A stretch of DNA of 64,000 nucleotides. It comes from Gemmatimonadota bacterium. Lineage in GTDB: Bacteria > Gemmatimonadota > Gemmatimonadetes > Longimicrobiales > Gaopeijiaceae. Positions 1 to 7,929 of this stretch are shown here, piece by piece (the first letter of the stretch is position 1; the number at the start of each line of letters is the position of its first letter). The notes under the pieces are model-generated. The model searched no databases, was not told the DNA's origin, and saw nothing but the letters and a program-made list of their open reading frames with translations. The stretch is taken from positions 98,560 to 162,559 of the forward strand of contig JAJDXG010000014.1 in the NCBI GenBank assembly GCA_022823365.1, read 5' to 3'. A program made the translations under genes and the position numbers.

Positions 1-240
1 GCAGTCGAGGATCCGGTCCGGGGCGCGCAGGCCGCGCACGCCCACCCCGGTGATGCGCAGTTCCGCATCGGCGACCAGGGGTGGCACGCGCACTCCCAAT
101 TCCCCGAGGATGGAGGCGGTCGCCCGGGGATCCTCCCCGGTAAGGATGCCGCGGATGCGGCTCTCGCCCCCCGCCAACGCGGCCAGCAGCAGCGCCCGGT
201 GGGAGATGGACTTGTCGCCGGGCACCCTCAGCTCGGTCAT
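1..240 (-). CDS. aroA: 3-phosphoshikimate 1-carboxyvinyltransferase (EPSP synthase), N-terminal part
   Basis: The sixth step of the shikimate pathway joins PEP to shikimate-3-phosphate in the cytoplasm. Only the first 80 codons are present because the gene runs off the left edge. The N-terminus reads MTELRVPGDKSISHRALLLA, and PGDKSISHR is the family's phosphate-binding signature. A LTGEDPRAT stretch matches the usual 'L.S.D..AT' region. The ATG at 238-240 overlaps the stop of the upstream tyrA gene (ATGA), so the two are co-translated, fitting a joint role in aromatic amino-acid synthesis. Identity is clear from the signature; completeness cannot be judged here. Confidence 0.93.
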   Translation of the reverse strand, partial: MTELRVPGDKSISHRALLLAALAGGESRIRGILTGEDPRATASILGELGVRVPPLVADAELRITGVGVRGLRAPDRILDC

Positions 241-1268
241 CACGGCCGGACTCCGGTCGAATCCCCGGAGTCGGGCTGATCCGGGGCTGCCGGTGACGCC
301 GCTGGTAGCGGCCTGGCGACCCCGGCGCGCCAGGCGCGCGTGGACTTCATCCAGCCTTCGATGGCCTCCAGGTCGCGGCGGTCGAGCGCGTCCGCGAGCT
401 CACCTGCTGCGCGCGCGAGGTCTCGCAGCGCGGCCCCGGCCCCGCTGCGCTCCAGGAGCGGAAGCCACATCTCCGGAGAGCTCCCCGCGAGGCGCACCAT
501 GTCGGTGCCGCCGGTACCCAGGTCGGATGGGGCGTGACCGGACTGTTCCAGCACGCGCGCGAGGGCATTGGCGGTAAGTTGGGGGAGATGGCTGCACCAC
601 GACATGAGCCGGTCGTGTTCGGCCGCGCCGGTCCACCGCGTACGGGCGCCGACGGCCCGCCAGAGCGCCTCCACCGCATCCGCCCCCGCCCCCCGCCCCG
701 TCAGCCAGACGGTCGCGCCCGCGAACAGGTCGGCCGCGGAGTGGCCGAACCCCGACCCCTCCCCGCCGGCCATGGGGTGGGACCCGGTGTAGCGGGCGCT
801 CTCGCCGAGGGCGGCCATCGCTTCCTCCACCGGGGCCTTCAGGCCGGCCACGTCGGTCACGACCGCCCCCGCCGGCCAGCGGCCGCGGTGGTCCGCGAGC
901 AGGCGCAGGGTCACGTCGAGAGGGGTCGCGTACACGACCAGGTCGGCGTCCGCGAGGACGGCCTCCGGGTCGGTGAACCCGGCCTCGATGACCCCCGCGC
1001 GCCCGGCCAGCTCCAGGTCGGACGCCGAGTCCGAGGATCCCATCACGCGAGGCGGCCGGTCGAGCGCCGCGAGCGCGCGGGCAAGCGACCCGCCGATCAG
1101 TCCGAGCCCCACGATGGCGACCGTGCGAAAGGGGTGGCCGGGGGCGGCGGTGGCACCGGCACGCCTGTCGCTCGCGGGCCGAGGGAGTCGTTGGCCCGCG
1201 GCTTGATCGCGCCGGTCGCGGGCCGCGGGGGTGGCCGGGTCGCCGGTCGCGGGGTTCACGTCGCTCAC
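240..1268 (-). CDS. tyrA: Prephenate dehydrogenase
   Basis: Converts prephenate to 4-hydroxyphenylpyruvate with NAD(P)+ for tyrosine synthesis. The product is 342 residues. A low-complexity Ala/Arg-rich tail of about 45 residues precedes the Rossmann motif VAIVGLGLIGGSLARAL (residues 50-66). Further family marks are VVTDVAGLKAPVEEA, the GSHPMAGGEGSGF segment with the substrate-binding His, and SHLPQLTANALA. The start chosen is GTG at 1266-1268, which overlaps the rnz stop as GTGA; an in-frame GTG three codons later is the alternative. It sits between rnz and aroA in one overlapping operon. No ACT domain is visible at the C-terminus. Confidence 0.9.
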   Translation of the reverse strand: MSDVNPATGDPATPAARDRRDQAAGQRLPRPASDRRAGATAAPGHPFRTVAIVGLGLIGGSLARALAALDRPPRVMGSSDSASDLELAGRAGVIEAGFTDPEAVLADADLVVYATPLDVTLRLLADHRGRWPAGAVVTDVAGLKAPVEEAMAALGESARYTGSHPMAGGEGSGFGHSAADLFAGATVWLTGRGAGADAVEALWRAVGARTRWTGAAEHDRLMSWCSHLPQLTANALARVLEQSGHAPSDLGTGGTDMVRLAGSSPEMWLPLLERSGAGAALRDLARAAGELADALDRRDLEAIEGWMKSTRAWRAGVARPLPAASPAAPDQPDSGDSTGVRP

Positions 1269-2212
1269 CCTCCCTCTCCGGCGGGCGGGGTGGCGGAGGG
1301 GTCGTCGCGGTAGGGGACTTCCAGGGTCATCCCGTCCGCGGCCACGACCGTAGCGGGAAACACCCGGCGCGCCTCGCGCTCGAGGCGCGCCGGGTGCTCC
1401 GAATACCTCGCGGAGATGTGCGTGAGCGCGAGGCGGGCCACTCCGGCGTCGCGGGCGACGCGCGCGGCGCCCGCGGCGGTGGAGTGGAAGGTCGCGCGCG
1501 CCCGCGCGCGTTGGTCGCCGGAAAACGTGCACTCGTGGATGAGCAGCTCCGCTCCCGCGGCGGCTTCTACCGTCGAACGCATGGGGCGGGTGTCGCCCGT
1601 GTAGACCACCGTCCGACCCGGACGGCTCGGTCCGACCACCTCCTCCGGACGGATCCGGCGCGCGCCGACCTCCACCACCTCGCCCCGGTGCAGCAGGCCG
1701 AAGGCAGGGCCCTCCGGAACCCCCAGCGCGCGTGCCCTCTCCACATCGAACCGCCCCCGGCGATCGTCCTCGCGCAACACGTATCCGAGCGCCGGCATGC
1801 CGTGGTTCACCCGGAAGGCGCGCACCTCATAACCATCTCGCGAGACGCAGTCCCCCGGCCTCAGTTCCCGGACCTCGACCGGAAAGCTCAGGCGGTCGAA
1901 TCCCAGGTGGACGGCATCCTCGAGAACCCGCCGCCCGGAGACCGGACAGGTCAGCAGCAGCGGCTCGTTGCGGCCCTGAAGCGCCATCGTGCGCAGCATC
2001 CCGGTCACGCCCACGAAGTGATCGGCGTGCATGTGCGTGATGAACACCGCCCACAGGGAGAACCCCGTGCCGTAGCGCATCATCTGGCGCTGGGTGCCCT
2101 CGCCGCAGTCGAAGAGCATCAGGTCGCCCTCGCGCTGCACCGCGATCGCGCTCACGTTGCGGCGCACGGTCGGACACGCGGCCGAAGTGCCCAGAAACGT
2201 CACTCGCATCAT
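1265..2212 (-). CDS. rnz: Ribonuclease Z (tRNA 3'-processing endonuclease)
   Basis: Metallo-beta-lactamase-fold endonuclease that cuts tRNA precursors 3' of the discriminator base. The 315-residue length fits the short bacterial form. The zinc motif HMHADH lies at residues 60-65. Other family signatures are FLGTSAACPT at the N-terminus, LMLFDCGEGTQRQMM, a VVYTGDTRP segment and the C-terminal LTHISARY. It opens the rnz-tyrA-aroA operon. Such an enzyme is needed where CCA is not encoded, and the tRNA-Leu gene in this window indeed lacks an encoded CCA. The start is one of two adjacent ATG codons. Confidence 0.93.
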   Translation of the reverse strand: MMRVTFLGTSAACPTVRRNVSAIAVQREGDLMLFDCGEGTQRQMMRYGTGFSLWAVFITHMHADHFVGVTGMLRTMALQGRNEPLLLTCPVSGRRVLEDAVHLGFDRLSFPVEVRELRPGDCVSRDGYEVRAFRVNHGMPALGYVLREDDRRGRFDVERARALGVPEGPAFGLLHRGEVVEVGARRIRPEEVVGPSRPGRTVVYTGDTRPMRSTVEAAAGAELLIHECTFSGDQRARARATFHSTAAGAARVARDAGVARLALTHISARYSEHPARLEREARRVFPATVVAADGMTLEVPYRDDPSATPPAGEGG

Positions 2213-2236
2213 CTCTAGCGCGTGAGGCGGGCCCGG

Positions 2237-4456
2237 TCAGCTCCGCACGTCCAGCCGCACGAAAAGGTGCCGGCCGGGGGCGTCGATGCCCGAGCCGTGA
2301 ACGCGATACAACTCGTCGAAGAGGTTCTCGATCCCGGCGGAGATGCGCAAACGATCGCCCCAGGAGACGCCTCCCCGAAGGGAGTGGACATGGTACGCGG
2401 GCGTCCCCCCATCCTGGATGCGGCTGTCGATCCGGTCGCGGAAGCCGAGCCGGTCCTGGCCGCCCGCCATCTTGCCGAAGTACTCGATCCAGCCCGACCC
2501 GCCATCGCGGGACAACGGCCAGCGCACGCGATACGAAAGCGTCGCAGGAGGCACGCGGCTGAGCGGCTCCTCGGCGAGCACGCCATCGCGCGCGACCACC
2601 GCATCTCCAAGGGTCCACGAAGCCGAGAGATCCAGTCGTCCACGGCCGGGGAGGGACCCGGACAGGCCTCCCTCGACACCGTCGACGGTGGCCGAACCAA
2701 CGTTCTGGATGGTGAGCACGGGGAGATCGTCGGGCCCGTAGATGCTCTGCCCCTGGAACGTTCCGAAGGTGCGCTCCAGCAAATCGTCGATTCCAATGCG
2801 AAAGACGGTCAGCTCCGTCGTCGTGGAGCCCCGGGTCCAGGCGGCCCCCATCTCCAGGGTGTAGCTGCGCTCCGGGCTCAGATCCGGATTGGGCAGAGCG
2901 ATGCCGCCGGGGACATCGCCCACCAGGGTGAGATCGTAGATGTTGGGCGCGCGAAAGGCCTGGGCCGCCCGGGCCCGCAGCGACACCCCCTGCGCGGCCC
3001 GGTAGACCAGACCGAGCTCGCCGGTGACGTTGCCGACCCGGGAGTCCACGTCGCCGCCGAAGTCGTCGCCCACGCGCGTCGTGGTCCGGTAGACGCTCGC
3101 GCGGCCGCCCAGCTGCACCCGCAGCCTCCCCCAGGGCTCGTCGGCGAAGGCATAGAGCGCGCCGCCGCCGAAGCGGGAGCCGTCGGGAAACCGCCCGGTG
3201 GGCACGGCCTCCTCCCCGCTCCACCGGAACGACGCGGTCGTAGCGCCCGTGGCCAGGTTCTCTTCCCGGCCCTGCGAGCGGGTGACGTTGTCCCACACCT
3301 CCAGCCCGTACGTGACGCCGCTGCGGCCATCGCCGTGAATCGCCTGCCCCTGGACATCCAGTGCCACCGAGCGCACGTCGTCCGTCACGTAGCGGACGCG
3401 GTCGGACGGCACCAGGATATCGTCCCTGAGCGATTGCCCGCGGATCGAGCGGCCCTCGCGCTGAACCTGCCAGGACACCTGCACGTCCAGGGTGGACATC
3501 CAGGGCCGGCTCGTGGCCAGCGTCCCCTTCAGGCGCGCGAGCGAGCGGTCCTGGGGCTCGAAGAGATAGAGCGCGCTCCGGCCAACCCCTCCTCCGGCCA
3601 CACCGGGAGCCCGGAAGTCGACGTAGCGGTCGTAGCGCGGGACGTCGCTCTGCTCGGCATGCTGGCCGGCCATCTCGATGCGCAGCCGGCGGGTGGCCTG
3701 CAGGTCGAGGCGCAGGTCGCCGCTCCACTGGTCGTAGCCGGTCGGATCCTGGGGCGGGAGGCCCCCGCCCGGCTTCAGGTGCGACCAGGAGCCGAAACTG
3801 CCGCCTCCGAAGAGCTCCAGGCCCGACAGAAAACCCGGCACCGCGGCCGCCGTCGAGACCCGCGCGCGGCTCCCGCTGGTGGCTCCGTCGAAGGTGTAGG
3901 AACCCTCCGTCACCCAGCTCTCGCCCGGTTCGAGCAGGTCGCCCGCGCGCCGCGTGATCACGTTGATCACCCCGCCCATGGCATCGGAGCCGTAGAGCGT
4001 CGAGGAAGCGCCCCGAACCACTTCCATGCGCTCCATGATCTCCGGGTCCACGGAGGACAGGTACTGGCTCGGGCCCTGGCGGAAGGTGCCGTTGTTGAGG
4101 CGAACGCCGTCGACCATCAGGAGCACCTGGCTTCCCGTGAGCGCGCGCACGAACGCGGCTCCCTGCCCCGCGGTGGTCTGCTGCACGAGCACGCCGGGCT
4201 CGGCGACCAGGGCATCGAGGAGGAGGCGGTTGGGCTGGCCGCGCAGTTCGGCGCGCCCCACCAGGTTGACCGACACGGCGAGCTCGTCGGTGGTGGTCGC
4301 CAGACGGGTCGCGGTCACCACCAGGGGATCCAGCTGGAAGGCCGTCGAGTCCGGATTCGTCTCATCCGGCGGCGCCTGCGCCACGGCGGGACAGGCAGCG
4401 CCCAGGAGGGCGGCCGCCCAGACCCGGACGCAGACCGGACAAGGCAACTTCGGCAT
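2237..4456 (-). CDS. TonB-dependent outer-membrane receptor
   Basis: Outer-membrane active-transport channel for a ligand that cannot be named from sequence. The 739-residue product has a signal peptide (MPKLPCPVCVRVWAAALLGA, cleaved after AVA-Q). A TonB-box-like stretch around PLVVTATR follows. The plug domain contains VLLMVDGVRLNNG and MEVVRGASSTLYGSDAMGG, and a 22-strand-type barrel ends with FVRLDVRS. The ATG at 4454-4456 is preferred because AAGAGG lies six bases upstream; longer starts at 4477 and 4495 have weaker sites. It is transcribed away from the PLP-enzyme gene at 4768, leaving about 310 bases between them. Confidence 0.88.
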   Translation of the reverse strand: MPKLPCPVCVRVWAAALLGAACPAVAQAPPDETNPDSTAFQLDPLVVTATRLATTTDELAVSVNLVGRAELRGQPNRLLLDALVAEPGVLVQQTTAGQGAAFVRALTGSQVLLMVDGVRLNNGTFRQGPSQYLSSVDPEIMERMEVVRGASSTLYGSDAMGGVINVITRRAGDLLEPGESWVTEGSYTFDGATSGSRARVSTAAAVPGFLSGLELFGGGSFGSWSHLKPGGGLPPQDPTGYDQWSGDLRLDLQATRRLRIEMAGQHAEQSDVPRYDRYVDFRAPGVAGGGVGRSALYLFEPQDRSLARLKGTLATSRPWMSTLDVQVSWQVQREGRSIRGQSLRDDILVPSDRVRYVTDDVRSVALDVQGQAIHGDGRSGVTYGLEVWDNVTRSQGREENLATGATTASFRWSGEEAVPTGRFPDGSRFGGGALYAFADEPWGRLRVQLGGRASVYRTTTRVGDDFGGDVDSRVGNVTGELGLVYRAAQGVSLRARAAQAFRAPNIYDLTLVGDVPGGIALPNPDLSPERSYTLEMGAAWTRGSTTTELTVFRIGIDDLLERTFGTFQGQSIYGPDDLPVLTIQNVGSATVDGVEGGLSGSLPGRGRLDLSASWTLGDAVVARDGVLAEEPLSRVPPATLSYRVRWPLSRDGGSGWIEYFGKMAGGQDRLGFRDRIDSRIQDGGTPAYHVHSLRGGVSWGDRLRISAGIENLFDELYRVHGSGIDAPGRHLFVRLDVRS

Positions 4457-4767
4457 CGCAATCCTCTTCCTGTTCATGCCTGGGTTGCCTCGCACCGCGC
4501 AAGACGGGTGAGGTTTCGAGGGATGGGCCGCGTGGGACCGGATGGGCTGTTCGCAAGCACGAAGACGACGCCGGAATAGCCCGTCGGCGGACGAAATGTT
4601 CCCGGTTCGGGGACGCCTGCGAAGCCGCGCCAGGCCCGCCTTCCCTCACGTTTCAGGTCGCGCCCGCGCACGCGGCAGGCTGCCTCCGTAGACAGGTGAC
4701 ATTTTGTCCTCCGCGTCGTATCGTGGCTGCAACGGAGCGAGCGCCCATCCCCTGCAGGAGACACCCG
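4457..4767. promoter_or_regulatory. Divergent intergenic region with a TGACATTTTGTCC site
   Basis: Non-coding stretch of about 310 bases between two divergent genes. At 4697-4709 it carries TGACATTTTGTCC, close to a TGACA-N3-TGTCA inverted repeat and preceded by AGACA at 4690. The same core occurs near the qhpB start at 32942. No riboswitch core is recognisable; I looked specifically for a cobalamin element upstream of the TonB receptor and found none. A strong ribosome-binding site, GCAGGAG at 4754-4760, serves the downstream gene. Confidence 0.4.
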
Positions 4768-6078
4768 ATGATGCCCAGCCGCCGCCAGTTTCTCGGTTCC
4801 ATGGCCGTGCCCGCCGTGGCCGCAGCCGGACTCCCCCTTCTGCCCTCCCGCCTCTCCGCAAGCGCCCGCGAGATCGCCGACGAGCTGGGCGGCTGGTCCG
4901 GAACCCCCGGACAGATCGCGCGCGACGAGGACTTCTGGGTCGAGGTGGCGCGCGCGTTCACCGTCGACCGCAGCCTCATCAACTTGAACAACGGGGGGGT
5001 GAGCCCCTCGCCGCGCTGGGTGCAGGAGGCGATGAAGCGCCACCTCGACTACTCCAACGAGGCCCCCACCTACACGATGTGGCAGATTCTCGAGCCGCAG
5101 CGCGAGACGGTGCGCGCGCGCCTGGCCCGCGAATGGGGCGTGGACGCCGAGGAAATCGCCCTCACCCGCAACGCCTCCGAGGGGCTTCAGATCCTGCAGC
5201 ACGGCTTCGACCTGGAGCCGGGCGACGAAGTCCTGACCACGACCCAGGACTACGGGCGCATGATCACCACCTTCCGGCAGCGGGAGCGGCGCGACGGCAT
5301 CGTCCTGAAGCAGATCCGGATCCCGGTGCCCGCCGAGGATCCCGCGGAAATCGTGCGGCTCTTCGAGGAGGCCATCACCCCGCGCACCCGCATGATCCTG
5401 TGCTGCCACATGATCAACCTCACCGGCCAGATCCTGCCAGTGAAGGAGCTCACCGCCCTGGGCCGACGCCACGGCATTCCTGTGCTGGTAGACGGAGCCC
5501 ACGCACTCGCCCACTTCGACTTCGACCTGGGCGAACTGGACGTGGACTTCTACGCCACCTCGCTGCACAAGTGGCTGTTCGCGCCCCACGGCACCGGGCT
5601 GCTCTACATCCGCAAGGAGAGAATCCCGGAGGTCTGGCCGCTCACCGCCGCCCCCGAGAGCAGGGACGGCGACATCCGCAAGTTCGAGGAAATCGGCACC
5701 CATCCAGCGGCGAACTACCTCGCCATCGCCGAGGCGCTCACCTTCCATCAGGGGATCGGCGGGGCGCGCAAGGACGCGCGCATGGTCTACCTGCGCGACT
5801 ACTGGGCCGACCGGCTGCTACAGCACGACCGGGTGCGACTGCACACCAGCCGCAAGCCGGGGTTCGCCTGCGGGCTCGCCAACGTGCAGATCGACGGCGT
5901 CGATCCCGGCGCGCTCAACCAATACCTGTGGAACGAGCATCGCATCATCGCGGTCGGCATCGGCCACGAGGAGTGCACCGGTTCGCGCATCACCCCAAGC
6001 GTGTACACGACGCTCGAGGAGCTCGACCGCTTCGGGGACGCGATGGAGCACGTGATCCGGCACGGGTTGCCGGCCTGA
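4768..6078 (+). CDS. Tat-exported class V aminotransferase-fold PLP enzyme
   Basis: PLP-dependent fold-type I enzyme of the NifS/isopenicillin-N-epimerase branch; the substrate is unknown. The 436-residue protein begins with a twin-arginine signal (SRRQFLGSMAVPAVAAAG), so it is probably exported folded with its cofactor. The PLP lysine is in TSLHKWLFAPHGTG (Lys268), and VDGAHALAHFDFDL carries the conserved Asp and His. LINLNNGGVSPSP near the N-terminus is typical of epimerase-like members. The start is supported by GCAGGAG seven bases upstream of the ATG. It faces a second Tat-exported PLP enzyme across a shared terminator. True cysteine desulfurase activity is unlikely because no mobile active-site Cys loop is obvious. 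Confidence 0.85.
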   Translation: MMPSRRQFLGSMAVPAVAAAGLPLLPSRLSASAREIADELGGWSGTPGQIARDEDFWVEVARAFTVDRSLINLNNGGVSPSPRWVQEAMKRHLDYSNEAPTYTMWQILEPQRETVRARLAREWGVDAEEIALTRNASEGLQILQHGFDLEPGDEVLTTTQDYGRMITTFRQRERRDGIVLKQIRIPVPAEDPAEIVRLFEEAITPRTRMILCCHMINLTGQILPVKELTALGRRHGIPVLVDGAHALAHFDFDLGELDVDFYATSLHKWLFAPHGTGLLYIRKERIPEVWPLTAAPESRDGDIRKFEEIGTHPAANYLAIAEALTFHQGIGGARKDARMVYLRDYWADRLLQHDRVRLHTSRKPGFACGLANVQIDGVDPGALNQYLWNEHRIIAVGIGHEECTGSRITPSVYTTLEELDRFGDAMEHVIRHGLPA

Positions 6079-6118
6079 CCAGCGGTGCTGCCGGGGGACC
6101 GACGGGCGTGGAGCGTCG

Positions 6119-6160
6119 ATATTGTCAGTAATAGACAGTATACGACAGTAATCGTCAGAT
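6119..6160. repeat. Four decameric half-sites with an exact 10-bp period
   Basis: TGTCA, AGACA, CGACA and CGTCA are centred at 6125, 6135, 6145 and 6155. Three of them are followed by GTA. The array therefore presents the same face of the helix four times. Its first 14 bases (ATATTGTCAGTAAT, 6119-6132) recur exactly at 52794-52807 upstream of the threonine dehydratase gene. It lies between the ends of two convergent genes, an unusual place for an operator. Confidence 0.55.
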
Positions 6161-6172
6161 CACGGTTCCGAA

Positions 6173-6217
6173 CAAGACGGCGGCGGGTCCGGTGATCGCG
6201 ACCCGCCGCCGTTCTTG
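6173..6217. terminator. Bidirectional terminator-like hairpin
   Basis: A 13-bp perfect stem (ACGGCGGCGGGTC at 6177-6189 with its complement at 6200-6212) is extended by CAAG/CTTG with one bulge, around a 10-base loop. It lies between the stops of two convergent genes and is nearly symmetric, so it can serve both strands. The flanking T-runs are poor, as usual in GC-rich genomes. Confidence 0.65.
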
Positions 6218-6255
6218 CGTTCGGCCGGCAGACCCGGCCGTCCCGCGCTTCCGCT

Positions 6256-7602
6256 CTACGCGTTCGCCACCGCCTCGCCGAGGTTGTCAAGCGCCTTCTG
6301 CACCAGGACGCGCGAGGTGGCCAGGTTCATGCGCATGCGGCCGCTGCCGCCGGTGCCGTAGGAGTGCCCGGGATTCAGATAGATCCGGGCGTTTTCGGCG
6401 AACCAGCGCTGCATGACCTGCTCGGGTGTGACCACGGACTCGGAGGTCTCGTTCTCCTCCGCCGCCTTCTCGCGGGCGCCCACCTTGTCCATCAGCCCGT
6501 TCACGTCCAGCCACGCCAGGTAGGTGCCCTGTGCCTTGGTGTAGTTCACGCCGGGGACGTTCTTCAGGTAGGACTCGGCGAGGTCGTGGTTGCCGTCGAG
6601 GTAGACCAGGAGCTGGTCGAGCCACTCGTCGCCGTCGGTGAGCGCGGCCCGGTTGGCTTCCATTCCCAGCGTGCTCAGGTCGGCCCGGGTGAAGGCGCGG
6701 GCGCGCGCCATCAGGTTGCGGTTGGTGGAGAAGTACCAGGCGGCCTTCATGGCGGCGAGGCTGAAGGTCTTGCTGGCCGCTTTGAAGGTGAGGCTGTTGT
6801 CGACGATTTCCTTGTCGGGCAGGCTCGCAAACGGGGTGTACTTGTTGTCCGCCGTCACGAAATCGCAGTGGATCTCGTTGGCGAGCACGATGACCCGGTT
6901 GCGGAGACAGATCTCGCCCATGCGCAGCAGATCCTCCTCCGACCAGCAGTTTCCGGTGGGGTTCTGCGGATTGCACAGCAGGAAGGTGTTCACCCGGGTG
7001 GCGCGCCGCTCGAAGTCGTCCCAGTCGACCTCGTAACGGCCGTTCACGACGAACATCTCGCTGTCCTCGGCGATCGTGCGGGTGAAGCGCAGGTCGCTGT
7101 AGAACCCGTTGTAGGTGGGGGTGTTCATGAGCACCCGCGACCCCGGGGGCGAAAAGGCGTGCAGGGCTGCGATCAGCCCGGGGTGCACGCCCGTGGTCAG
7201 CTCGATGGTGGAGGGGTCGACCTCGAGGCCGTAGCGCCGGTGGTTCCAGTCGGCGATGGCCTGCGTATAGGAGGCGGGACGGGCCAGGTAGCCCCAGTTC
7301 TCATGGTCGCAGCGCTTCGCGAGTGCCTCGGTGATGCAGGGGGCGGCGCGGAAGTCCATGTCCGCGATACCCATCCCGACCTCGATGTCCTCGCCGAAGG
7401 CCGCAATGGCGCGGTCCCACTTGGTACAGTCGGTGCCCCGGCGGTCGTAGATCTCGTCGAAGTCGAAGCTCTGCCGGGATGTCGAGGCCAGGAGTTCAGC
7501 AGTCCCTCCGATTCCGCCGGGTTTGGCCCCCACCGCGCCGAGAACCGCCGTCGCTCCTGCGCCTCTCAAAAAGGTTCTGCGGCTGAACTGATGCTTCGAC
7601 AT
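6256..7602 (-). CDS. Tat-exported MalY/PatB-type PLP C-S lyase or aminotransferase
   Basis: Fold-type I PLP enzyme of the MalY/PatB (cystathionine beta-lyase-like) family, 448 residues. A twin-arginine leader (SRRTFLRGAGATAVLGAVGA) is fused ahead of the usual start of the family (DRRGTDCTKWD). GMGIADMDFRAAP matches the family's 'WVADMDF' signature. The PLP lysine is in FKAASKTFSLAAMKAAW, and CNPQNPTGNCW carries the cofactor-contact Asn. The start has AGGAGG four bases upstream. Export of this normally cytoplasmic family is odd, and the convergent neighbour at 4768 shares the feature. The exact reaction cannot be told from sequence. Confidence 0.85.
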   Translation of the reverse strand: MSKHQFSRRTFLRGAGATAVLGAVGAKPGGIGGTAELLASTSRQSFDFDEIYDRRGTDCTKWDRAIAAFGEDIEVGMGIADMDFRAAPCITEALAKRCDHENWGYLARPASYTQAIADWNHRRYGLEVDPSTIELTTGVHPGLIAALHAFSPPGSRVLMNTPTYNGFYSDLRFTRTIAEDSEMFVVNGRYEVDWDDFERRATRVNTFLLCNPQNPTGNCWSEEDLLRMGEICLRNRVIVLANEIHCDFVTADNKYTPFASLPDKEIVDNSLTFKAASKTFSLAAMKAAWYFSTNRNLMARARAFTRADLSTLGMEANRAALTDGDEWLDQLLVYLDGNHDLAESYLKNVPGVNYTKAQGTYLAWLDVNGLMDKVGAREKAAEENETSESVVTPEQVMQRWFAENARIYLNPGHSYGTGGSGRMRMNLATSRVLVQKALDNLGEAVANA

Positions 7603-7757
7603 GGGGCCTCCTCGCCGTTGTGTCCTGGGGAAACGTTCCTCGTTTCCAAGTCGTTGTCGGATGTTCGACGGGCATAGTAACGCCTCGCGCCCGGTTTTTC
7701 ACGCGAGTGCCCCGCTGCCTCGATCGGGCACCGACGTGAGCCTCGCCGCGAACCGAA

Positions 7758-7840
7758 TGCCGGGAGTGGGATTCGAACCCACACAGGCCTGAGCCTGGGG
7801 GATTTTAAGTCCCCTGCGTCTACCGTTCCGCCATCCCGGC
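7758..7840 (-). tRNA. tRNA-Leu (anticodon UAA)
   Basis: An 83-nt class II tRNA read on the minus strand. The acceptor stem GCCGGGA pairs with TCCCGGC, with discriminator A. The anticodon stem-loop is GGGGA-CTTAAAA-TCCCC with anticodon TAA. A long variable arm follows, and the T-loop is GGTTCGAATCC. CCA is not encoded. The gene is free-standing between the MalY-type gene and the antiporter. Confidence 0.95.
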
Positions 7841-7929
7841 AGGATGTGATTTTCGCCGCTTCGCCCGCTCACCGCGAATCCTGGCCTCGAGCTCGTGCAG
7901 GCCGTGCGTGAAGGGCCGAACGCCAAGTG

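Noticed and set aside
1827..3728. A 633-residue minus-strand frame across rnz and the TonB receptor
   Set aside because: It spans two well-supported genes in another frame and shows no protein family features.
4457..4767. Cobalamin riboswitch upstream of the TonB receptor
   Set aside because: The conserved GCCACTG box and the rest of the core are absent.
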